From Acidobacteriota bacterium (GTDB lineage Bacteria > Acidobacteriota > Polarisedimenticolia > Gp22-AA2), in the NCBI GenBank assembly GCA_016177515.1, contig JACOUZ010000244.1, positions 1-7,323 on the forward strand: a stretch of DNA of 7,323 nt. Reading direction: 5' to 3'. Below the pieces are notes generated by a model that was not told the DNA's origin, did not search any database, and saw only the letters and a program-made list of their open reading frames with translations. A program made the translations under genes and the position numbers. Position 1 is the stretch's first letter. Every line of letters begins with the position of its first letter. Below, in pieces: positions 1 through 5,717 of the stretch.

Positions 1-1
1 A

Positions 2-55
2 GTGCGGGAGCACGCGGAGGAAGTGCTGCAGTTCGTACGGACCGAGCTCGCCTGA
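2..55 (+). CDS. C-terminal end of an unidentified protein (partial)
   Basis: An open frame enters from the left edge and reads 17 codons to a TGA at 53-55, ending ...EEVLQFVRTELA. The fragment looks like an amphipathic helix rich in Glu, Arg and hydrophobic residues. It is too short to assign to a family. The codons have the strong G/C third-position preference of the neighbours, and the next gene on the same strand starts 34 nt after the stop, so this is plausibly the tail of a real upstream gene in the same unit. The call rests on frame, composition and context only. Confidence 0.5.
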   Translation: MREHAEEVLQFVRTELA

Positions 56-89
56 GGGGCCGGCCCGGCTCCGGGACGCGGGGAGAAGC

Positions 90-443
90 GTGCCGCACGT
101 CGTCCTGGAAGGAGGCATCACGATCGACGAGGCCGAGCGGCGGTTCGAGCCGTTCGTCCACCGGGAAGGCGCCCTGGTCGTCAAGGCCGAGCGCATCTAC
201 CGCGAGCGGCAGGCGCGCGCCGTCCTCATCGAGATGGTGGTCGTCGAGGCGGGGCACACGCAGAAGTTCTTCATCCAGCTGTCGCCCCGGGAGGGCGGAT
301 TGACCGTGCGGCTCGAGCCGCTGACCGATCCGGAGAAGAGCCGCGGGGTGCGCCGGGCCCTGGCGCTGGTGGCGCACCGATTCGTGGCCGCCTGCGGGGC
401 GCGCTACGGCCGGACCAACATCGAGGGCGATCTGATCCGTTGA
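90..443 (+). CDS. Hypothetical protein, 117 aa, small soluble alpha/beta protein
   Basis: I do not recognise this protein. It starts at a GTG (90-92) preceded by a purine-rich Shine-Dalgarno stretch, GGGGAG at 80-85, 4 nt away. The first 80 residues alternate hydrophobic and charged positions in a beta-rich pattern (VVLEGG, ALVVKAERIY, AVLIEMVVVEAG, KFFIQLSP, LTVRLEPL). A helical, Arg/Ala-rich C-terminus follows (about residues 81-104). There is no signal peptide, membrane segment, Cys/His metal site or nucleotide-binding loop. It ends 10 nt before the Rieske ferredoxin gene, which has its own Shine-Dalgarno, so the two are probably co-transcribed. It could be a small regulatory or binding partner of a redox protein, but that is inference from position alone. 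Confidence 0.7.
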   Translation: MPHVVLEGGITIDEAERRFEPFVHREGALVVKAERIYRERQARAVLIEMVVVEAGHTQKFFIQLSPREGGLTVRLEPLTDPEKSRGVRRALALVAHRFVAACGARYGRTNIEGDLIR

Positions 444-453
444 GGGGGAGACG

Positions 454-765
454 ATGCCGATCCAGGCGCGCTGCGGCCGCGCGGACGAAATCCCGCCGGG
501 CAGCAGCAAGGTGGTGCAGGTCAACGAGCACGTGGTGGCGATCTTCAACGTCGAAGGGGAGTTGCACGCGATCGACAACACCTGCCCGCACCAGGGCGGG
601 CCGCTCGGGGAGGGATACCTGGAGGGGCCGGCGATCGTCTCCTGCCCCTGGCACGGCTGGACGTTCGACGTCCGCACCGGCGAGTCCCCGATCGACCCCG
701 ACATGAAGGTGCGCTGCTACCCGGTGAAGGTGGAGTCCGGCGACATCATCATCGAGGTCCCCTGA
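454..765 (+). CDS. Stand-alone Rieske [2Fe-2S] ferredoxin
   Basis: This 103-residue protein is a single Rieske domain acting as a soluble electron carrier. The cluster ligands are all visible: C44-x-H46 in NTCPHQGGPLGEG and C64-x2-H67 in SCPWHGWTFD. The flanking glycines and prolines of the two cluster-binding loops are also present. Length and lack of any transmembrane anchor or Tat signal match the ferredoxin / NirD-like small Rieske group rather than the cytochrome bc1 Rieske subunit, and no oxygenase catalytic domain follows. The ATG at 454 sits 5-10 nt after a GGGGGAG-type Shine-Dalgarno (about 443-450). The redox partner is not identifiable here: no dioxygenase, nitrite reductase or ferredoxin reductase lies nearby. 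Its last 17 bp overlap the 3' end of trmB on the other strand. Confidence 0.93.
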   Translation: MPIQARCGRADEIPPGSSKVVQVNEHVVAIFNVEGELHAIDNTCPHQGGPLGEGYLEGPAIVSCPWHGWTFDVRTGESPIDPDMKVRCYPVKVESGDIIIEVP

Positions 766-1378
766 TCGGGCGTGTGAAGCTGGCGCGGTGGATGGTCCGT
801 CCCGCCTGCACGTACTTCACCTCGTAGCTGGTGCGGCCGTCCGGGCTGTCGATGGGGTAGAGCGGGTCCGCGGCCGGCAGGAGCCCCGAGTGCGCCGGCA
901 TGACGGCCCGGATCTCATCGAAGTACTCCTCGGCGTCGGTCGACAGGTCGAGGTAGCCGCCGTCCACGAGGACGCGGCCCAGGTGCGCCGCGGTCTCGGG
1001 GGCGAACAGCCGTCTCTTGCGGTGCCGTTTCTTCGGCCAGGGGTCCGGGCAGTAGACGTGCACCCGGGCGAGGGACCGGTCCGGCAGCAGGGCGGCGAGG
1101 ACGTGGCGGGCGTCGGCCCGGAACAGCCGTATGTTCATCAGCGCGCGGCGCCAGGCCCTGTCCCTGGCCACGCGCAGGTACTTCAGCGACCACTCGATTC
1201 CGAGGAAGTTCACCTCCGGGCGGACCTCGGCCTGGGCCAGGAGGAACCGGCCCTTGCCTATGCCGATCTCCATCTCGACCGGGCGGCGATTGCCGAAAAG
1301 TGCGGTGAAGTCGAACGGCCCGTCCACCTGGCCGGGGAGGATCTCCAGGGCCGCCGCTTCGCCGGGCTTCGGGTCCAT
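749..1378 (-). CDS. trmB: tRNA (guanine-N7-)-methyltransferase TrmB
   Basis: The product (209 aa) transfers a methyl group from S-adenosylmethionine to N7 of G46 in the variable loop of tRNAs. The SAM-binding motif I is at residues 35-43 (EMEIGIGKG), followed by the acidic loop GIEWS around E62. The diagnostic TrmB signature CPDPWPKKRHRKRR lies at 110-123; its Asp (D112) aligns with the Asp of the family's DPW motif. The C-terminal TSYEVKY segment corresponds to the family's substrate-binding T-x-[FY]-E region. Length is normal for bacterial TrmB. I chose the ATG at 1378-1376 because the frame stays open far upstream only as a shadow of thyX. No clear Shine-Dalgarno precedes it, and the thyX stop is 17 nt upstream, so translation may depend on ribosomes finishing thyX. 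The 3' end overlaps the convergent Rieske gene by 17 bp. Confidence 0.93.
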   Translation of the reverse strand: MDPKPGEAAALEILPGQVDGPFDFTALFGNRRPVEMEIGIGKGRFLLAQAEVRPEVNFLGIEWSLKYLRVARDRAWRRALMNIRLFRADARHVLAALLPDRSLARVHVYCPDPWPKKRHRKRRLFAPETAAHLGRVLVDGGYLDLSTDAEEYFDEIRAVMPAHSGLLPAADPLYPIDSPDGRTSYEVKYVQAGRTIHRASFTRPIRGPR

Positions 1379-1395
1379 GGCGTCGGGGAGCGCCG

Positions 1396-3036
1396 TCAGA
1401 TGACGCGGCGGTAGTCTTCGAGCCGGTAAGTCCAGACGCGCTCGCCGCAGTACCGCCTGCCCTCCGGGCAGATCGGCCGCGTTCCCGCCATCTGCCTCTG
1501 GTTGCAGGGCGGCAGCAGGTAACGGCCGATGCGCGGGTTCACCGCGCGGATCTGCAGCGCTTCGTCCCGCGAGGCCTGCCAGATCTCCTCCTGGGCGTTG
1601 TAGCACAGGCGCATGGCGTGCTTGTGGTGCAGGTCCAGAAGGCCGGCCGACTCGGTGAAGCGGATCGCCAGCGCGTTCGGCAGGACGTAGGAGGCAAACT
1701 CGTCGACGACGCCGAGAGCGCGCAACCGTCCGAACCCGTCCCAGCTCGCCGCCATGGCCTGGTTGAAGGACCGCAGGCCGCGGTCGTCCTCCCGCACCAG
1801 CGCCGGCGTCACGCAGTCCGGCTCCGAGGTCAGGTGCGTGTGCAGGACCGGCCGGGAGGCCGGCGTCATCCGGTGCCGCTGGTTCTGCGAGTCGGCGGTG
1901 TGGCTCAGGCGCTTGCGGAACGTGTAATGGCAGTGGACCAGCGCGCGCGACAGCTTCGACAGCGTCGTCAGATTGAGCGCCTCGCCCAGGTACCGGTTCC
2001 TGGCCGGGTCGAGCGCCAGGTCGATCGCCTCGTCGTCCGACAGGCGATCGCGGGTGAGACCGAGCACCTCCCGCACCGACTGCGCCAGCGTCTCCTCGTT
2101 TTTCGCCGGGTAGTCCACCAGGAGCGACACGCGGCCGGCGAGCTGCCGGTCGAAATCGTCGAGGAACGCCTTCCGGCCGGCGTCGTCGCGCGTCCCGTGA
2201 TCGAGGAGCGCCCGGTGCTCCGCCAGTTCCTCCTCCGCCATCGGCTGCTCCAGAATGGCGGCGTAGGCCGGCTCGCGCGCCAGGAGCTCCTCCACCATGA
2301 GGCCCACGACCAGGCGCTGCTCCAGGGGAGCGTCGGGGCCGCGGCAGGCGCGGTAGTAGCGCAGCAGGGTCAGCCCGCTGATGGTGTGGTACAGGTAAGC
2401 GAAGGTGGCGATCGGCAGGACGTAGCGCGCCACCTCCTGCGCTTTCTTCTGCACCTCCTTCTCGTACCTCTTCGGATAGTGCCGCCGCGCCGGATAGCGT
2501 GCGTAATAGGCGGCCGACGCCGGCCCCTGGAGCAGGCCGCACAATTCCTCGTACGCCTGCTGCTGCCGGGCCACCGTCTCCTCGTAGACCCGGAGCGCAC
2601 GGCCCTCGAGGGGAGGCACGGCGTAATGGCCCGGTTTGACCGTCACGTATCTCTGGCTGACCTGCTCGGAGTTGTAGAACGGGTGACTGTGCAGGAACGA
2701 CCATAGGAACTGCCGGCTGACGTTGCTCAGGGCGAACTGGAAGTGGGCGTGCTGCAGCGTCGTGTGGTGGCCGGCCTGGTACAGGTCACGCGCCAGGGAG
2801 TCCCGGCGCCTTTCGCGCTCCTCGCGCGCCTGGGGCGGCGCCTGGGGATCGCCCAGCACCTGCTCGTCGCGCACGATGCCCGCTCCTGAGTAGCAGGTCC
2901 GCGCGGTCGCCACCACGTTGTCGAACGCCCGGGCGAACGCGTTGGTGATGCGCACCTCCGGGAGGGGCGACAGGAAGCGCGGAGCGCTTCCGCCGGTATC
3001 GTGGGTCGCTGCGGCTCGGAACACCGGGGAGGTCAC
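1396..3036 (-). CDS. thyX: Long two-domain FAD-dependent thymidylate synthase (ThyX-like)
   Basis: ThyX methylates dUMP to dTMP using methylene-tetrahydrofolate, FAD and NAD(P)H. This protein is 546 aa from the GTG at 3036, about twice the usual 220-260 aa, and reads as two ThyX-like halves. In the N-terminal half, the family's H-x-S-x2-EH-x-F block appears as HHTTLQHAHFQF, followed by SNVSR and then SEQVSQRY (residues 123-130); the usual RHR is replaced by H-S-H-P near 116-119. In the C-terminal half, RHR is present (387-389), exactly seven residues after an SH that stands in for SR, but the following S-x-N-E-x-S-x-R is reduced to MTPASRP. Each half also has the ThyX-type helical end (YVLPIATFAYLYHT; YVLPNALAIRFT then YNAQEEIW). 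Three cysteines at 511, 523 and 530 close the protein. Very long ThyX-like proteins are known, in chlamydiae as I recall. Thymidylate synthase activity is likely but not certain, because the signature is split. Confidence 0.85.
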   Translation of the reverse strand: MTSPVFRAAATHDTGGSAPRFLSPLPEVRITNAFARAFDNVVATARTCYSGAGIVRDEQVLGDPQAPPQAREERERRRDSLARDLYQAGHHTTLQHAHFQFALSNVSRQFLWSFLHSHPFYNSEQVSQRYVTVKPGHYAVPPLEGRALRVYEETVARQQQAYEELCGLLQGPASAAYYARYPARRHYPKRYEKEVQKKAQEVARYVLPIATFAYLYHTISGLTLLRYYRACRGPDAPLEQRLVVGLMVEELLAREPAYAAILEQPMAEEELAEHRALLDHGTRDDAGRKAFLDDFDRQLAGRVSLLVDYPAKNEETLAQSVREVLGLTRDRLSDDEAIDLALDPARNRYLGEALNLTTLSKLSRALVHCHYTFRKRLSHTADSQNQRHRMTPASRPVLHTHLTSEPDCVTPALVREDDRGLRSFNQAMAASWDGFGRLRALGVVDEFASYVLPNALAIRFTESAGLLDLHHKHAMRLCYNAQEEIWQASRDEALQIRAVNPRIGRYLLPPCNQRQMAGTRPICPEGRRYCGERVWTYRLEDYRRVI

Positions 3037-3042
3037 CGGGCG

Positions 3043-3072
3043 ATTATACCGGCGGCCGCCCGGGCCGATCAA
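3043..3072 (-). promoter_or_regulatory. thyX promoter giving a probable leaderless mRNA
   Basis: Read on the minus strand, TTGATC (3072-3067; 4 of 6 matches to the -35 consensus) is followed by an 18-bp spacer and a perfect TATAAT (3048-3043). Counting the last T as -7 puts +1 exactly at 3036, the G of the GTG that starts thyX. No ribosome-binding site precedes that GTG. A TTG at 3072 is open in the same frame and could be mistaken for the start, but it lies inside the -35 hexamer. The spacer contains the 10-bp palindrome GGCGGCCGCC (3051-3060). Confidence 0.7.
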
Positions 3073-3106
3073 CGCGCCGCGTGCCCGCCGGCCGCCTCGT
3101 TGTGGT

Positions 3107-3112
3107 TATAAT
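3107..3112 (+). promoter_or_regulatory. -10 box of the promoter for the lpd-E1 operon
   Basis: A perfect TATAAT lies in the only intergenic gap, 84 nt before the lpd start codon. Transcription should begin near 3116-3123, giving a leader of roughly 75 nt. No good -35 hexamer is seen 16-19 bp upstream (the region is GC-rich), and TG lies one base too far upstream for a standard extended -10. It may therefore need an activator or an alternative sigma contact. It faces away from the thyX promoter, with about 58 bp between the two -10 boxes. Confidence 0.55.
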
Positions 3113-3184
3113 CCCGTTTTCCAAAGGCAGGCCCGTCGTTCGGGGCCGGAAGGTGCACCCCAACGAGGCGCAGGGGCGCGTCAC

Positions 3185-3190
3185 GGGAGG
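3185..3190 (+). promoter_or_regulatory. Shine-Dalgarno deciding the lpd start
   Basis: GGGAGG ends 5 nt before the GTG at 3196. It supports that codon as the lpd start, directly before the conserved N-terminal FAD-binding strand. The lpd transcript therefore has a normal leader and binding site, unlike the divergent thyX transcript. Confidence 0.8.
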
Positions 3191-3195
3191 TCAAG

Positions 3196-4605
3196 GTGGC
3201 CGATTCGCAGTCGAGCTTCGACGTCATCATCATCGGCAGCGGCCCGGGCGGCTACATCGCGGCGATCCGGGCAGCCCAGCTCGGGCTGAAGACGGCCCTG
3301 GTCGAGAAGGGAGGGGCCCTCGGCGGCACCTGCCTGCACGTCGGCTGCATCCCGACCAAGGCGCTCCTCTACAGCGCCGAAGTGCTCGAGATCGCCCGCG
3401 AGGCATCGCGCTTCGGCGTCAGGACCGGCGAGGTGAAGCTCGATCTCGCGGCGGTCCACAAGCACAAGACGGACGTGGTGCGCCGCCAGGCGAAGGGGAT
3501 CGAGTTTCTGATGAAGAAGAACGGCATCGCCGTGTTCCAAGGGCATGGGCGGCTGAAGGGGCCGGGGAAGGTCGAAGTGGCGGCCCGGGACGGATCCAGA
3601 CAGCACCTCGGCACGAAGAGCGTCATCCTGGCCACCGGATCGTCCCCCGCGATGCTCCCCGGATTAAAGGCCGACGGCACGCGCGTCATCACCAGCACCG
3701 AGGCGCTGGCGCTGGAGTTCGTCCCGAGAACGATGATCATCCTGGGGGCGGGGGCCGTGGGGGTCGAATTCGCCTCCATCTACTCGCGCTTCGGCAGCTC
3801 CGTCACGCTGGTCGAGATGCTGCCGAGGGTGCTGCCGATCGAAGACGAGGACTCCTCGGCCGAGCTGCACAAGGCGTTCAGGAAGCGCGGCCTCGAGGTC
3901 CGGGTCGGCACCCGGGTCGAAGGCGTGAAGGTCGCCGACCGCGGAGTGGAGGTCCAGGTGCAGTCCGAGAAGGGGGGGAAGGAGACCCTGAAGGCCGACG
4001 TGCTTCTGGTCGCCGCCGGCCGCCGTCCCGTGACGGACGACCTGGGACTGGAGGGAACCAAGGTCGAGCTCGAGCGCGGCTTCGTGAAGGTGAACGGCCG
4101 GATGCGCACCGGCGATCCCGCGGTGTACGCCGTCGGCGACCTGGTGCCGACGCCGGCCCTGGCGCACGTCGCCGCGCACGAAGGGATCGTGGCGGTCGAA
4201 GCGATCGCCGGAAGGAACCCCGAGCCGATCAACTACGATCGGGTGCCGAGCTGCACCTATTCGGAGCCGGAGGTCGCCAGCATCGGGCTGACCGAGCAGG
4301 CGGCGCGGGCGCGCGGCCACAAGGTGCGCACCGGCCGGTTCCCCATTCCGGTCCTCGGGAAGGGGCGCATCGTCCTCGCCCAGGAGGGGTTCATCAAGCT
4401 GGTGGGGGAGGAGCGCTACGACGAGCTGCTCGGCATCCACATCGTGGGGCCGAAGGCGACCGAGCTGATCGGCGAGGGGGGGATGGCGCTGCGCCTGGAG
4501 TCGACGGTGGAGGACCTGTTCCACGCCATTCACGCCCACCCGACGCTGTCCGAGGGGATGGGCGAGGCGGCCCTCAACCTGCACGCCCGCGGCATCCATC
4601 TCTGA
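3196..4605 (+). CDS. lpdA: Dihydrolipoyl dehydrogenase (E3 of 2-oxoacid dehydrogenase complexes)
   Basis: This 469-aa flavoprotein reoxidises dihydrolipoyl groups on E2 (or on glycine cleavage H protein), passing electrons through a disulfide and FAD to NAD+. The N-terminal FAD-binding G-x-G-x2-G (G14-G19) is followed by the redox-active disulfide GGTCLHVGCIPTK (C46, C51). The sequence ATGS is at 146-149, the NAD-binding GAGAVG at 184-189, and the second FAD contact AVGD ends at D315. The C-terminal interface domain carries the catalytic His-Glu pair in HPTLSE (H448, E453). The length is typical and every key residue is present; there is no N-terminal lipoyl domain. It is the first gene of the operon, 38 nt ahead of the first E1-alpha gene, so its main partner is probably the complex encoded downstream. 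It could also serve other lipoyl complexes in the cell. Confidence 0.96.
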   Translation: MADSQSSFDVIIIGSGPGGYIAAIRAAQLGLKTALVEKGGALGGTCLHVGCIPTKALLYSAEVLEIAREASRFGVRTGEVKLDLAAVHKHKTDVVRRQAKGIEFLMKKNGIAVFQGHGRLKGPGKVEVAARDGSRQHLGTKSVILATGSSPAMLPGLKADGTRVITSTEALALEFVPRTMIILGAGAVGVEFASIYSRFGSSVTLVEMLPRVLPIEDEDSSAELHKAFRKRGLEVRVGTRVEGVKVADRGVEVQVQSEKGGKETLKADVLLVAAGRRPVTDDLGLEGTKVELERGFVKVNGRMRTGDPAVYAVGDLVPTPALAHVAAHEGIVAVEAIAGRNPEPINYDRVPSCTYSEPEVASIGLTEQAARARGHKVRTGRFPIPVLGKGRIVLAQEGFIKLVGEERYDELLGIHIVGPKATELIGEGGMALRLESTVEDLFHAIHAHPTLSEGMGEAALNLHARGIHL

Positions 4606-4643
4606 TCCGAGGAGCCTTTGCGAGTCTCCGGCCGGGAGGGCCG

Positions 4644-5717
4644 ATGAGCGCCGTCCTCAGGAAGGGAAAGCAGCGCCGGGCGCCGACCGCCGGCGGGCCG
4701 GCCGTCCCGCCCGGGCCCGGGCCGCCGCCCGTCGTGCCGATGCGCAATCCGGAGCTGTCGCGCACCCGGCTCCTCGAGCTGCACTCCTTCATGCGCCTGA
4801 ACCGGATGCTGGAGGACAAGCTCTCGGCGCTCTACCGGCAGGGCAAGATCGTCGGCGGGCTCTACAGCAGCCTCGGGCAGGAGTCGATTTCGGTCGGCTC
4901 GGCCTCCGCCCTGGAAGCGGACGACCTTCTGGCCCCGATGATCAGGAACATCGGCTCGCTCCTGGTGCGGGGCGTGCCGGCCTTGACCCTGCTCCTGCAA
5001 TTTCTGGGGCGCCACGACGCGCCGACCGGAGGCAAGGACGGCACGCTGCATTTCGACGACCTCGAGCGCTCGATTATCGGACCGATCAGCGTCCTCGGCA
5101 CGCTCATCCCGGTCATGACCGGGGCGGCCCTGGCGGCCAGGATGCGCGGCGGGAAGCGCGTGGCCTTGACGTACATCGGCGACGGCGGGACCTCCACGGG
5201 CGACTTCCACGAGGGCCTGAACCTGGCGGCGGTCCTGGACCTGCCGCTCATTCTTGTGGTCGAGAACAACGGCTACGCCTACTCCACCCCGACCTCCGGA
5301 CAGTTCGCGATCCGGAGCCTGGCGGACAGGGGTCCGGCTTACGGGGTGGCCTCGGAGTCGGTGGACGGCACCGACGTCCTGGCGGTGCATGCCGCGACCC
5401 GGCGGGCGGTCGAGAGGGGGCGCCGCGGCGGAGGGCCGACCCTCCTGGAATGCCGCGCCTTCCGCCGCCGGGGGCACGCGGAGCACGACGACATGCGCTA
5501 TGTCCCGAAAGACCTGATCGCGGCCTGGGAAGAGCGCGATCCGATCGACCGCTTCGAGGCGTTCCTGGTGGAGGAAGGCCACGCCACGCCCGGGCACCTG
5601 CTCGCGGTCCGGGAGGCGCTCGCGGCGGGCCTGGAGGAGGCCGCGCAGAAGGCGCTCCTGAGCCCGTTCCCGCCGCCCGAAGAGACCCTGCGCGACGTCT
5701 ACTGGGAGCCGGAATGA
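4644..5717 (+). CDS. 2-oxoacid dehydrogenase E1 alpha subunit, paralogue 1 (GDG type)
   Basis: E1-alpha binds thiamine diphosphate with E1-beta and helps decarboxylate a 2-oxoacid and acylate lipoyl-E2. The 357-aa product has the ThDP/Mg motif GDGGTSTGDFHEG (G179-D180-G181) with the closing N208-N209 in VVENNGYAYSTP, and the phosphorylation-loop-like RRGHAEHDDMRYVP (H278, H281, D282, D283). Where related E1-alpha proteins have Tyr or His before the conserved Arg of the ThDP-diphosphate site, this one has Ile (I100-R101). The ATG at 4644 is chosen because GGGAGGG lies at 4634-4640. It gives a basic, then Pro/Gly-rich N-terminal tail of about 33 residues; an ATG at 4740 would remove it. The frame stays open far upstream only as a shadow of lpd. 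Pyruvate versus branched-chain substrate cannot be decided from sequence. It resembles the next gene closely enough to be a paralogue. Confidence 0.9.
   Translation: MSAVLRKGKQRRAPTAGGPAVPPGPGPPPVVPMRNPELSRTRLLELHSFMRLNRMLEDKLSALYRQGKIVGGLYSSLGQESISVGSASALEADDLLAPMIRNIGSLLVRGVPALTLLLQFLGRHDAPTGGKDGTLHFDDLERSIIGPISVLGTLIPVMTGAALAARMRGGKRVALTYIGDGGTSTGDFHEGLNLAAVLDLPLILVVENNGYAYSTPTSGQFAIRSLADRGPAYGVASESVDGTDVLAVHAATRRAVERGRRGGGPTLLECRAFRRRGHAEHDDMRYVPKDLIAAWEERDPIDRFEAFLVEEGHATPGHLLAVREALAAGLEEAAQKALLSPFPPPEETLRDVYWEPE

Noticed and set aside
1379..2704. Long upstream extension of the trmB frame (651-aa open frame on the minus strand)
   Set aside because: It runs inside thyX in another frame and is low-complexity Arg/Gly/Pro/Ala-rich, as expected for a shadow in GC-rich DNA. 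TrmB homology begins only at the ATG at 1378.
1618..2706. 362-aa open frame on the plus strand antisense to thyX
   Set aside because: Its Arg/Val/Gln/Leu-rich composition without recognisable motifs is typical of the antisense frame of a high-GC gene, and thyX on the other strand has clear family motifs.
3051..3060. GGCGGCCGCC palindrome as an operator
   Set aside because: Its core GCGGCCGC occurs again inside the Rieske gene (473-480), so chance in GC-rich DNA is a sufficient explanation. It is kept only as a note with the promoter.
3130..3147. Possible hairpin GGCCC/GGGCC in the lpd leader
   Set aside because: It is only 5 bp of stem with an 8-nt loop in GC-rich DNA. There is no U-tract, and no riboswitch core that I recognise.
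3664..4599. 311-aa open frame on the minus strand inside lpd
   Set aside because: It is an antisense shadow of lpd with no motif and no ribosome-binding site that I could support.
3081..4643. Upstream extension of the E1-alpha 1 frame (878-aa open frame)
   Set aside because: It overlaps lpd in another frame and is Arg/Gly/Ala-rich without motifs. E1-alpha homology starts well after the ATG at 4644, which has a Shine-Dalgarno.
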